From: Amaricoccus macauensis | Lineage (GTDB): Bacteria > Pseudomonadota > Alphaproteobacteria > Rhodobacterales > Rhodobacteraceae | Reading direction: 5' to 3' | Assembly: GCF_014201905.1 (NCBI RefSeq) | Contig: NZ_JACHFM010000002.1 | Span: 310,001-374,000, forward strand | DNA length: 64,000 bases | Shown here: one piece after another, positions 34,583-42,798 of the stretch | Layout: each line of letters opens with the position of its first letter | How positions within the stretch are numbered: the stretch's first letter is position 1 | The notes under the pieces: model-generated | Told to the model about the DNA's origin: nothing | What the model saw: only the letters and a program-made list of their open reading frames with translations | Database searches by the model: none | Program-made: the position numbers and the translations under genes

Positions 34583-35637
34583 TGGCAAATATCGCAATTT
34601 CCGGGCTGAACAAGACTTACGGCTCTTTCCGCGCCGTTGATTTCATTGATCTGAACGTCCAGGAGGGCGAGTTCGTAATTGTCCTCGGGCCCTCAGGGTG
34701 CGGAAAGACCACGACGTTGAGAATGCTCGCGGGGTTCATCGAGCCTGACGGAGGGCAGGTGATCCTGGGTGGCAGAGACATCACCTATGAGCCTCCCTAT
34801 CGGCGCAACATCGGCCTGGTATTCCAGAACTATGCCTTGTTCCCACATCTGACGATCTTTGAAAATGTTGCCTTCGGGCTGCGCCGCCGAGGGGTCAACC
34901 ACTCCGAAATCACGCCTCGCGTCAAGGACGCCTTGTCACTGGTCGATCTTTCCCACCTGACGGATCGCCTCCCCCGGCAACTCTCCGGCGGTCAACAGCA
35001 GCGAGTGGCTATCGCCCGAGCCATTGCCATTCGGCCGGACGTCCTGCTGTTGGACGAACCGCTCTCCAACCTTGACGCGAAACTTCGCCTCCAAGTCCGC
35101 GATGAATTGCGCAGCCTGCAAAAGCGCCTCGGCATCACGACGATCATGGTCACACATGATCAGGACGAGGCCATGTCGGTTGGCGATCGACTGGTCCTGA
35201 TGCGTTCCGGTCGCATTGAGCAGATCGGCTCGCCTGACGATCTTTATAACCGACCGGCAAATCGCTTTGTCGCGGATTTCATTGGTCGCACAAACTTTCT
35301 GCGCGGGCGGATCGAGAAAGATCAAGCCTTTCATAGCGAAGGCGGCATTGTCCTGACCAGCGCCAGCCAGCCGCCGGGTGCGACCGAGGCAATGATCCGC
35401 CCGGAAGCAATCCGGGTCAGGAGCGTTCCGGAGCAATCCGGTCCCAACGCAATTTCGGGGACCATCCACGGCCATGTCTTCCTGGGAGGACTGATCGAGC
35501 TTGCCATTGATATGCCCGGAGGAGAACGGATCACGGGCGTCATCTCTCCAAGGGAACTGGAAGAAGCGGGCGTCAAACTCATCCCGAATGCGCCAGTCTA
35601 CATCAGCGTCGCACCAAAGGACGTCGTGCTTCTCTAG
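34582..35637 (+). CDS. ABC transporter ATP-binding protein (PotA type)
   Basis: A 351-residue ATPase. Walker A GPSGCGKTTTL near residue 38, Q-loop NYALFPHLT, signature LSGGQQQRVAIARA, Walker B VLLLDEPLSNLD and the H-loop THDQDEA are all intact. A C-terminal TOBE domain follows (from about residue 270). This is the PotA/CUT1-type architecture and should drive the two permeases of this island. Start ATG overlaps the permease stop. Confidence 0.95.
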   Translation: MANIAISGLNKTYGSFRAVDFIDLNVQEGEFVIVLGPSGCGKTTTLRMLAGFIEPDGGQVILGGRDITYEPPYRRNIGLVFQNYALFPHLTIFENVAFGLRRRGVNHSEITPRVKDALSLVDLSHLTDRLPRQLSGGQQQRVAIARAIAIRPDVLLLDEPLSNLDAKLRLQVRDELRSLQKRLGITTIMVTHDQDEAMSVGDRLVLMRSGRIEQIGSPDDLYNRPANRFVADFIGRTNFLRGRIEKDQAFHSEGGIVLTSASQPPGATEAMIRPEAIRVRSVPEQSGPNAISGTIHGHVFLGGLIELAIDMPGGERITGVISPRELEEAGVKLIPNAPVYISVAPKDVVLL

Positions 35638-35704
35638 TGCCGGCCACGGACGACAAGACGACTGATCACTGCACAGGCCGAAACGCTCTCAAGGTAGAAA
35701 GAAC

Positions 35705-36739
35705 ATGATTGGGATAAATCGTCGGAATTTCGGACTGCTGGCTGGTGGCTTCCTCGCCTCTACTGCAATGCCCGCCTTTGCCCAGGCAAAAGGCCGCATC
35801 GTGGTTGGGACCTGGGGAGGCGACTACCAGAACCTTCAGCAAGCCCATATCGCCGACGCCGTGCTCAAGGATAGCGGAATTCAGGTCATCTTTGATCCGG
35901 CAAATGACACCGTTCGCAAGGCCAAGCTGCTGGCTGAGCGCCGTCTGCCGCGCGGCACGATGGACATTGCCTGCATGACCCGCCAAGGCAGCAATGAGCT
36001 GTTTACGCAGGGTGCTGTTGAGGAGTTGGATGAGACCAAGATACCAAACCTATCCAAGGTCCTGCCCTTCATCCGAACGAAGTACTCTGTTCCTCATATC
36101 TACACTGGCCGCGTAATTCTCTACAATCCCGACCAGGTAAGCCCCGCACCCACCTCTTACGCCGATCTGTGGGACCCGAAGTATGCGGGAAAAATCGGCG
36201 TGATCGATATTCAGTATCAGACCACGATTGAATCCGCTGCCATGATTTCCGGTGGCGGTCCGTCGAATTACGAGCCTGGAAAAGCCAAGCTGATGGAGCT
36301 GAAGAAGCAAGGCGTAAAGGTTTTCGCAACGAACGAAGCCATGGCGCAAGCGCTCAAGACCGGAGAAATTGTCATGTGCATAATGTGGAATGCACGTGGC
36401 TACATGTGGCAAAAGGCCGGAATCAATATTGAGATAGCCATCCCGAAGGAAGGCATTGCAGTCTATCTCTCCGACATGTGCGTACCAAAGAATGCTCCGA
36501 ACAAGGAAGCAGCGTACGCCTATCTCAATGCCATGCTCGAAGAACAGCCGCAGGTCGCATTCGCGGAAAACATGGGATACGCGCCAACAAATTCGGAAGT
36601 GACTTTGCCTCCAGAATTGGCCGCGCGCGTCGACTACACGCCCGAGCAGCGTGAAAAGTTCATCATGCCGGACCTCGAATACCTGCTGGGTGTCGATTCC
36701 TCGCTGCAGGATTTCTGGAACAAAGAATTCAAGGCCTGA
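35705..36739 (+). CDS. ABC transporter substrate-binding protein (PotD type, Tat signal)
   Basis: A 344-residue periplasmic binding protein of the spermidine/putrescine-like (SBP_bac_8) class. The N-terminus has a twin-arginine signal, NRRNFGLLAGGFLAS, cleaved near FAQA. The mature protein starts GRIVVGTWGGDYQNLQQ, and the domain contains the PTSYADLWDPKYAGKIGVID hinge motif of this family. The acidic residues that hold polyamine amino groups are not obvious, so the ligand may be another cation or a peptide-like compound. A 67-base gap to the ATPase. Confidence 0.92.
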   Translation: MIGINRRNFGLLAGGFLASTAMPAFAQAKGRIVVGTWGGDYQNLQQAHIADAVLKDSGIQVIFDPANDTVRKAKLLAERRLPRGTMDIACMTRQGSNELFTQGAVEELDETKIPNLSKVLPFIRTKYSVPHIYTGRVILYNPDQVSPAPTSYADLWDPKYAGKIGVIDIQYQTTIESAAMISGGGPSNYEPGKAKLMELKKQGVKVFATNEAMAQALKTGEIVMCIMWNARGYMWQKAGINIEIAIPKEGIAVYLSDMCVPKNAPNKEAAYAYLNAMLEEQPQVAFAENMGYAPTNSEVTLPPELAARVDYTPEQREKFIMPDLEYLLGVDSSLQDFWNKEFKA

Positions 36740-36808
36740 CAAACAGGCCCCAGTCTGCCCGGGACCTCGCCTGGGCAGATCGCGGATCACCGCAGGGAAA
36801 TAATTCAC

Positions 36809-37651
36809 ATGCAAACGAAACCGATTGGCGCAGCCGCGCTACTTATTCCTGCGACGGGACTGGTCCTTGTTTTCATGGGACTGCCTCTGATCTATCTGTT
36901 TCGCTACAGCCTTAACCAGTATGTTCCCGGAGAGTTCATAGTGGATGGCTTTACGCTTGAGAATTACAGGATCTTCTTTTCCGAGGCATACTACCTGACC
37001 GGAATGTGGACTACGCTGTTAATGGCCGGCGCAGTTACCATTCTTTGCATAACGCTGGGCTTACCGATTGCTAACTGGATCGCGCGACAAAGTGGAACAC
37101 TCAAGACCATTCTGCTGATGGCGGTGATCCTTCCCTTGTTTATCTCGAACGCGGTTCGGGCGGCAGGCTGGATGGTCGCGTTTGGCCAGGCAGGAGTTCT
37201 CAATTATGTTCTGCTGCAGCTCGGTCTGATTTCCGAGCCGCTGCAGATCATGCAAACACCGATCGCTGTCTTTATTGGCATGACAGCGGTCAATCTGCCC
37301 TATGTTGTCCTGACGCTCCAAAGCATCTTCGAGGGCCTGGACGAAAATATTGACTTTGCTGCAGCCAGTCTGGGGGCTCAGCCGCTTCAGTCGTTTTTCC
37401 TGGTTCGGCTACCTCAGGTTGTTCCGGGCATTCTTGCCGCGTCAATGCTTTCCTTCATATTGGCAATGAACGCTTATGCGACGCCAGTTCTACTGGGTGG
37501 TCCATCGTTTCGAATGATGGCTCCCATGGTCGTGGTCGAGATCATGAACAAGGCTAATTGGCCTTTGGGCGCAGCCTTGGCGTTCATTCTTCTGGCGACC
37601 ACGGTGGCGATTTCGATATTGGCCGCGTTGTTCATTCGACGCCGCTATTAG
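36809..37651 (+). CDS. ABC transporter permease (PotB type)
   Basis: A 280-residue inner-membrane permease with the FMGLPLIYLFRYSLNQY opening typical of PotB-like subunits and the coupling loop FAAASLGAQPLQSFFLVRLP. It completes the importer with the PotC-type permease at 33758. The order permease, ATPase, binding protein, permease within one operon is complete. The AT-richer composition matches the rest of the island. Confidence 0.92.
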   Translation: MQTKPIGAAALLIPATGLVLVFMGLPLIYLFRYSLNQYVPGEFIVDGFTLENYRIFFSEAYYLTGMWTTLLMAGAVTILCITLGLPIANWIARQSGTLKTILLMAVILPLFISNAVRAAGWMVAFGQAGVLNYVLLQLGLISEPLQIMQTPIAVFIGMTAVNLPYVVLTLQSIFEGLDENIDFAAASLGAQPLQSFFLVRLPQVVPGILAASMLSFILAMNAYATPVLLGGPSFRMMAPMVVVEIMNKANWPLGAALAFILLATTVAISILAALFIRRRY

Positions 37652-37741
37652 AGCACGCCGGCCGATCCATTTTGAAGCCGCCCGGTCCAGAATGGATATC
37701 ATGCGCACACACAACTTTCACTCGCCATCAGAGGTAAGTCG

Positions 37742-39274
37742 ATGACTTCGATTGATAAGCACGAGCAAGCCCAGGACAAAAAGCGCGAACTCCACGCTGC
37801 CGTGCGGCAATACCGCAAAGCTCACGAACGGGAGATTGTGAGCGAACTCATCGAATTTCTGTCGATTCCAAATATCGAGACTGACCGCACGGAGATGCGG
37901 CGGAATGCTGAGTATATCAAGTCAATGCTTGAGAAGCGCGGAGTTATTGTCCGGCTGTTCGAAACGGAAACCAACCCTGTTGTTTGGGGTGAGTTGGATG
38001 TTCCCGGAGCAACGCAAACCCTGACATTCTATTCCCACTACGATGGAGTCCCCGTCGAGCCGGCCGACTGGATCGACAGTCATCCCTATGAACCGGTGAT
38101 GCGTTCTTCCAAGCTGGATCCCGCGACACGTGAACCCAAGCCATCACCATTGCCCGAGCATGGCGCCAGATTCGACGAAGATGCTCGGATTTATGCGCGC
38201 AGTGCAAGTGACGACAAGGGACCGATTATCGGTATGCTTGCAGCTCTTGACGCGCTGCTCGCCTCCGGAGTTCCGCTGCGAAACAATCTGAGGTTCGTCT
38301 TTGAGGGAGAGGAGGAATCCGGCTCCGAGCATTTCCCTGAGTTCGTCAGGAAGCACCGGAAAATGTTTGCTTCGGACGCATTCTTTATCTGCGATGGGCC
38401 TGCCTACTACACTGGTGCCCCCACGATGTGGTTTGGAGCGCGAGGGAATATCTTTGCGCATGTGACCGTTTATGGCGCGAACGTTGTCCTGCACGCAGGT
38501 CATTTCACCAACTTTGCGCCCAACCCCGTCGAGCGGTTGTCGCATCTTCTCTCAACGATGAGAGACTCTGACGGGACCGTAAAAATTCCCGGATTCTATG
38601 ATTCAGTTGCACCATTGGGGGAGATCGAGGCCAATGCACTGAATGGCGTTCCGCGGTTGGAAGCTGAACTGGCTGGTCTTTATGGCTTCTCGGGGTCTCT
38701 GAGAAATGACCAGAACTACATTGAAAGTCTTCAGGCCCCTGGTTTCAACGTCGCTGGATTTCAGGGAGGTTGGGCCGGTGATGATGCTCGATTTGTCGTT
38801 CCGGACGTCGCCACTGCATCCATCATGCTGATGCCTGTCGTCGGCACCACCCCCGACGAGATGATTGACTCGCTCAAGGCACATATCACCGATCAAGGCT
38901 ATCATGTCGTCACTGACGATCCGTCAGCCGATGAGCGGTCCCAGTACTCGCTCATCGCCAAGATTTCGACCTACTGGAGTGCGCCGGCCTCTCGGACTGC
39001 CATGGACCTGCCGGTTTCGGTCCGGATCATGGATGCCGTTTCGGGGGCGACAGAAAAAGACGCGCTGTTCATTCCTTCCATCGGCTCGGCGATCGGTATC
39101 TTCTCGGTCCTGCGCGACGAATTGGGGATTCCCACATTGCTGGTTTCCACTGTGAATCCCGACAATTTCCAACACGGTCCGAATGAGAATCTTCGCATCG
39201 GCAATCTCTGGACGGCAATTGATACGTTTGCTGCCCTGATGATGATGGAGAAAGCAAATTCGGATGTGAACTGA
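37742..39274 (+). CDS. M20 family metallopeptidase
   Basis: A 510-residue zinc-dependent peptidase/deacylase of the M20/M28 clan, cytoplasmic. Metal ligands appear in order: His and Asp in FYSHYDGVP, Asp in SASDDKGPI, Glu pair in FEGEEESGSEH, Asp in ICDGPAYY and the C-terminal His in FQHGPNEN. A lid (dimerisation) domain lies about residues 230-390. This group includes carnosinase-like dipeptidases and N-acyl hydrolases. As last gene of the island operon it probably finishes breakdown of the imported compound after, or in parallel with, the amidohydrolase. Confidence 0.9.
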   Translation: MTSIDKHEQAQDKKRELHAAVRQYRKAHEREIVSELIEFLSIPNIETDRTEMRRNAEYIKSMLEKRGVIVRLFETETNPVVWGELDVPGATQTLTFYSHYDGVPVEPADWIDSHPYEPVMRSSKLDPATREPKPSPLPEHGARFDEDARIYARSASDDKGPIIGMLAALDALLASGVPLRNNLRFVFEGEEESGSEHFPEFVRKHRKMFASDAFFICDGPAYYTGAPTMWFGARGNIFAHVTVYGANVVLHAGHFTNFAPNPVERLSHLLSTMRDSDGTVKIPGFYDSVAPLGEIEANALNGVPRLEAELAGLYGFSGSLRNDQNYIESLQAPGFNVAGFQGGWAGDDARFVVPDVATASIMLMPVVGTTPDEMIDSLKAHITDQGYHVVTDDPSADERSQYSLIAKISTYWSAPASRTAMDLPVSVRIMDAVSGATEKDALFIPSIGSAIGIFSVLRDELGIPTLLVSTVNPDNFQHGPNENLRIGNLWTAIDTFAALMMMEKANSDVN

Positions 39275-39279
39275 CGCCC

Positions 39280-39680
39280 AAAACTTTTCCTCAGGGTCCA
39301 TTTGGCCTTCTTGGCTGATGAATGACATGAGGGTTTCGATGGGCCTTCTTCCCACGTTCCGGTATCCGAGATGCGGCCTCTCGGTGTTGTAGTGGACGAG
39401 TCAGGCGTCGAGGTCGGCATGGAGCCGCCTCGACGCTGCCGTTCGATGACGGCAGGCCTGCCGCGGCGGGGCACGAGAGCGTCGAACTCGCACAAGAGGC
39501 GCCGGCCGCCGATCGAGGTGTCGACCACCAGGGCCGGCGCCTCCCGGGTGAAGTTGTCGACGATGGCGAGAATGCGGAAGCGGCTGCCCCAGTCGAGGGC
39601 GTCGGAGACGAACTCGAGGCTCCAGTGCCGGTTCGGCGCATCCGGCAGCGCATCGGTGTCCGGCACCCGCGCGGCCGCCA
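39280..39680 (-). mobile_element. IS3-type transposase remnant (minus strand)
   Basis: Two pieces of a DDE integrase-core transposase lie on the minus strand in different frames. The first, from about 39680 to 39450, reads APNRHWSLEFVSDALDWGS, FRILAIVDNFTREAPALVVD and ends at GRPAVIERQRR before the second catalytic Asp. The second, about 39400-39290, reads HYNTERPHLGYRNVGRRPIE and TLMSFISQEG, the C-terminus. The part between, holding catalytic residues, is lost and the stop is missing. No intact inverted repeats were found. Could also be called IS481-like. Confidence 0.75.
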
Positions 39681-39858
39681 GATCGAGCGCTGGCGTCACC
39701 ACCACACCACCGAACGCCCGCATTCGGCGCTCGGCTACCGAACTCCGATGGAGGTTCTCACCGGAAACACCGCGACAGCGCACAAGCCCCTTGCGGGCGC
39801 CCAACTGCCGCTCATCGCAGAGTTCAACCAGCGAGATTCCAGTTCGCCGCGGCCCTGA
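39681..39858 (+). mobile_element. IS3-type transposase C-terminal remnant (plus strand)
   Basis: The plus strand encodes RWRHHHTTERPHSALGYRTP followed by a short tail to a stop at 39858. RPHSALGYRTP is the C-terminal hallmark of IS3-family OrfB transposases. It abuts the opposite-facing remnant, so two different IS copies recombined or inserted into each other here. This marks the right border of the island. Confidence 0.72.
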
Positions 39859-39924
39859 ATGCGGGGAAAGGTCACTCCTGCAAAAGGCCTTTCCTGCGGA
39901 CCCTTTCTCCGGCTTTGCCGAGCC

Positions 39925-41124
39925 TCACAAAGCCGCGCCGCGCACCGGTCTGCTCAGGAGCAGGACGGCCAGACTGGCGACCGTCATTGCGACAAGTGTC
40001 AGCGCGACATAGCTGTAGGTTCCGTCAAAGCCCGCGCGCGCGATCAGTGGCTGGCTGGCGATGGGTGAGACGAAATGGCCAAGAAACATCGACGAGGTGA
40101 CAAGCCCGGTCGCACGCCCGCGTGTGGCAGGGGGGGCGAGCTTGATAGCCGATGACATTATGTTGGGCATGGCCAGGCCCAGACCCAGGCCGACAATGGC
40201 GACGGCGGCAAGCAGGCCGGCAGCGGCGGTGGCAAACGAGAGCGCAAGATAGCCTGCCGCCATCAAGGCGAGACTGATGGCGAACACCGCAACGATGCTT
40301 AGGTGGGTTCGCAGCCGGCCATAGCTCAGCGCGGTGGCCGCAGACGCGGCGTTCAGTGCGCCAATCGCCCAGCCCGCGACGCTCGGACGCTCCAGTCCCA
40401 GTTCCCGCAAGAAGAAGGGAAGCTGCGCGGGGATGGTGTAGAACAGCGCATTGATCAGGAACGCAGTGAGGCAGACAAGCGAAACCGATCTCCACGGAAA
40501 GGCGACCGCCGCGCCGGTGATCGGCCCAGCGCCGGATTTCCCCGTCGAAACGGGCTCGGTCAGAAACAACATTGCCGCCGGCAGGATGATCAGCGCCAGC
40601 CCATAGACGGCGAAGGGCGCGCGCCAGCTCACATCGGCCAGCAGCCCGCCGGCAATGACGAACGCGACGCCGCCGATCTGGGTGCAGGCCTGTTGCAAGC
40701 CGAGATAGCGCTCGCGCTCGGAGCCCTGAAAGTAGTCGCCGACGAGCGCTGCGCCAATGGTCATGATCGCGCCGATCGCCAACCCCAATGCCGCTCGCCC
40801 GATCAGCACGCCGGTCAGACTGGTTGCGGCAAGGCCCGATGCCCCAGCGACCGCATAGACCAGGATCGCCGCGACCAGCAGCCGCTTGCGCCCGTAACGA
40901 TCGGCCAGAGTGCCGACAAGCGGAGCAAAGGTTGCGACGAAAATTGCTGGCAGGGTGAGCACCATGCGGCTCAACAGGTCGACATGCGGCGTCTCGATGA
41001 ACGCCTGGCGGATCGCCGGCAGCGATGGCGCGACAATCGTGCCGGCCATGATGGTCAGCGTTGCGATCACCAGAAGGGTGATTTTCAGCGCGTCGGGAAC
41101 GGCGGCGTCTGGCTTCTCATCCAT
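39925..41124 (-). CDS. MFS transporter (Bcr/CflA-like drug exporter)
   Basis: A 399-residue major facilitator with about 12 membrane helices. The loop 2-3 motif LADRYGRKRLLVAA is present, and motif C-like GRAALGLAIGAIMTIGAALVGDYF follows, typical for 12-TM drug/H+ antiporters. It starts 3 bases after the FMN reductase stop and so belongs to the SoxR-controlled operon. Export of redox-active toxic compounds is a reasonable inference, since SoxR in non-enteric bacteria often controls such pumps. Confidence 0.9.
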   Translation of the reverse strand: MDEKPDAAVPDALKITLLVIATLTIMAGTIVAPSLPAIRQAFIETPHVDLLSRMVLTLPAIFVATFAPLVGTLADRYGRKRLLVAAILVYAVAGASGLAATSLTGVLIGRAALGLAIGAIMTIGAALVGDYFQGSERERYLGLQQACTQIGGVAFVIAGGLLADVSWRAPFAVYGLALIILPAAMLFLTEPVSTGKSGAGPITGAAVAFPWRSVSLVCLTAFLINALFYTIPAQLPFFLRELGLERPSVAGWAIGALNAASAATALSYGRLRTHLSIVAVFAISLALMAAGYLALSFATAAAGLLAAVAIVGLGLGLAMPNIMSSAIKLAPPATRGRATGLVTSSMFLGHFVSPIASQPLIARAGFDGTYSYVALTLVAMTVASLAVLLLSRPVRGAAL

Positions 41125-41127
41125 GGC

Positions 41128-41733
41128 TCAGCCCGCCTTCGCATAGGGTTGCGCCGCGCGTGCAGCCTTCAGCGCGCCGGCCCACCAGGCGAGCTTCTCC
41201 ACCATGGTGCGCAGGGCCGCATCGGCGGCGGGCGGCGCTTTCAGCTTGCCGTCTTCGCCCAGATGATCCCACACATTGGCGAAGCTGACGCCATCACGCA
41301 CGCTGACCGCATGAAGCTCGGCAAAGACCAGCCGCAACTGCTCCACCGCGCGCAGGCCTCCTGACACCCCGCCATAGGACACGAAAGCCACGGGCTTCGC
41401 TTGCCATTCGACATAGGCAAGATCGAGCACTGCTTTCAGCGCCGCCGGATAGCTGCGGTTGTATTCCGGGGTCAGCACGATGAAGCCGTCGGCGGCGCCC
41501 AGTGCAGCGCGCACCTGACGCCCCGCCGGCGTGTCCGACTTGTGGCGGATGGAGATATCGAGGTCTCGCGGGTCGATCACCTCGACGGCAAATTCGGGAT
41601 GGCAGGTCAGGCGCTCAGCGAGCCACGCGCCGATGATGTCGCCAAACCGGGTGTCGCGGGCGCTGCCATAGATGAGGGTCAGTTTCAGTCGGTCGGATGA
41701 CCTGCTTTCATCGGGCCGGTTTTCAGGGGGCAT
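41128..41733 (-). CDS. NADPH-dependent FMN reductase family protein
   Basis: A 201-residue flavodoxin-fold oxidoreductase. LIYGSARDTRFGDI is the phosphate-binding loop for FMN, and LTPEYNRSYPAALKAVLD is the conserved flavin-binding motif of this family. GGVSGGLRAVEQLR completes the pattern. It is the first gene of the minus-strand operon with the MFS exporter. The ATG has AGGAG upstream. Such reductases handle quinones or azo compounds, in keeping with control by SoxR. Confidence 0.92.
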   Translation of the reverse strand: MPPENRPDESRSSDRLKLTLIYGSARDTRFGDIIGAWLAERLTCHPEFAVEVIDPRDLDISIRHKSDTPAGRQVRAALGAADGFIVLTPEYNRSYPAALKAVLDLAYVEWQAKPVAFVSYGGVSGGLRAVEQLRLVFAELHAVSVRDGVSFANVWDHLGEDGKLKAPPAADAALRTMVEKLAWWAGALKAARAAQPYAKAG

Positions 41734-41762
41734 GGAACACTCCTCGCATCGGGTTCCATGAG

Positions 41763-41793
41763 GTGATAAAACCTCAACTAAGGTTGAGGTCAA
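41763..41793 (-). promoter_or_regulatory. SoxR box and SoxR-type promoter
   Basis: CCTCAACTAAGGTTGAGG at 41772-41789 is an 18-bp dyad with the same outer half-sites CCTCAA/TTGAGG as the E. coli soxS operator. On the minus strand it sits between a -35 TTGACC (41788-41793) and a -10-like TATCAC (41763-41768) with a 19-base spacer, the over-long spacing that MerR-family activators correct. It reads toward the FMN reductase and exporter genes. The soxR start lies only 8 bases from the box on the other side, so soxR may be self-limited. Confidence 0.85.
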
Positions 41794-41797
41794 CGGC

Positions 41798-42316
41798 ATG
41801 TCTGAAGAAATTTTGCGCCGCCCGCACACTCGAGAACGGCCCCGCCGCGACCTGTCGGTCGGCGAAGTGGCGGCACGGGCCGGCGTGGCGGTCTCGACGC
41901 TGCATTTCTACGAAGCGGAGGGGCTGATCGCCGGCTGGCGCACGGACGCCAATCATCGCCGCTATGAGCGCAATGTGCTGCGCCGCATCGCCATTATCCG
42001 CGTGGCGCAACGCGCCGGCATTCCGCTCAAGGAAATCCAGGCCGCGCTCTCGGCGTTGCCGGAAGGCCGCACGCCGACCCAGGCCGACTGGGAAAAGCTC
42101 GCGGCGAGGTGGCGTTGCGATCTGAATGACCGCATCCAGCGCCTCACCCGCCTGCGCGATCAGATGACGACCTGCATCGGCTGCGGCTGTCTGTCGACGC
42201 AGGACTGCCCGCTGCGCAACCCTTATGACGAACTGGGACAGGGAAGGAATGGCCCGGTGTTGCTCGAGCCGGAGGTGGATGATGTCTCGGAGCCTGTCCG
42301 GGAACCAGGCGATTGA
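41798..42316 (+). CDS. soxR: redox-sensitive transcriptional activator SoxR
   Basis: A 172-residue MerR-family regulator. The N-terminal helix-turn-helix (LSVGEVAARAGVAVSTLHFY) is followed by the dimer helix and the [2Fe-2S] motif CIGCGCLSTQDC, with Cys126, Cys129, Cys131 and Cys137 in the C-x2-C-x-C-x5-C spacing unique to SoxR. PLRNPYDELG after it also matches. Oxidation of the cluster by redox-cycling compounds or nitric oxide activates the neighbouring promoter. It is divergent from the FMN reductase/MFS operon. Confidence 0.96.
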   Translation: MSEEILRRPHTRERPRRDLSVGEVAARAGVAVSTLHFYEAEGLIAGWRTDANHRRYERNVLRRIAIIRVAQRAGIPLKEIQAALSALPEGRTPTQADWEKLAARWRCDLNDRIQRLTRLRDQMTTCIGCGCLSTQDCPLRNPYDELGQGRNGPVLLEPEVDDVSEPVREPGD

Positions 42317-42721
42317 GGTTGAGCGACCGCCGTCGGCCTGATCCACCGTTGTTTCGGGCGCGAGTCGACGGAGGGCCGGATAGCGTGGACGGGGCACCCG
42401 GGGCGACGAATGTGCGCGCAAGCGGGATCGGTGCAAGCGACGTCACGACGGATCGGCAGCGGGCGATGCTTGCGCCGTTGCCTCTGGCTTGGGGGGCGGC
42501 GTCCGGGCACGACATGCCTGCCAGTGGCGGATGCTGCCGTCACGAACGGCCAGCCCAAGATACCCGGTCAGAGGGTTGGGGAAACCATCGCAGGGGGAGA
42601 TATGGCGACGATGCGTCGTGGTCGGGACAATCTCTGACAGCGACTGCCGCAGTCCCGTCGACAAGCCATCGAGGAAGACCCGGTTCGGAGTCGCGCGCCT
42701 CTCTGACTTCATTGGGATATC
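42317..42721. other. intergenic, no gene recognised
   Basis: Between the soxR stop and the 3' end of tRNA-Met there are 405 bases with GC-rich composition. Open frames exist but have no family features; one runs into the tRNA and is an artefact. I see no clear terminator for the tRNA and no direct repeat of the tRNA 3' end. Confidence 0.5.
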
Positions 42722-42798
42722 TGGTAGCGGAGGAGGGACTTGAACCCCCGACACGCGGATTATGATTCCGCTGCTCTAACCAGCTGAGCTACTCCGCC
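42722..42798 (-). tRNA. tRNA-Met (CAT), elongator type
   Basis: A 77-base cloverleaf with encoded CCA on the minus strand. The acceptor stem pairs GGCGGAG with CTCCGCT (one G-T), the D-arm begins AGCTCAGCTGGTTAGAGC, the anticodon stem GCGGA/TCCGC presents CAT in the loop ATCATAA, and the T-arm is GGGGGTTCAAGTCCC with the TTCAA loop start. The first pair G-T rather than C-A and the lack of three G-C pairs in the anticodon stem exclude initiator tRNA. A CAT anticodon can also be Ile2 after modification, but the body fits alphaproteobacterial elongator Met. Confidence 0.96.

Larger units (their letters stand above)
31186..39858. other. accessory genomic island bounded by IS remnants
   Basis: Between the IS5 remnant and the IS3-type remnants the DNA is clearly AT-richer and uses more A/T-ending codons (AAT, GAT, TTT, ATT) than the flanking genes. 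It holds a complete unit: TetR regulator, amidohydrolase, ABC importer and M20 peptidase. No integrase, tRNA repeat or origin was seen inside. The boundaries are truncated insertion sequences, consistent with gain by IS-mediated recombination and later decay of the IS copies. Confidence 0.75.

Noticed and set aside
42313-42765. Plus-strand frame ending in EGLEPPTRGL after soxR
   Set aside because: This ending is the well-known artefact of translating a tRNA gene from the opposite strand; the frame has no family features.
42722-42798. Initiator tRNA-fMet
   Set aside because: The anticodon stem lacks the three consecutive G-C pairs and the first acceptor pair is not the C-A mismatch of initiators.
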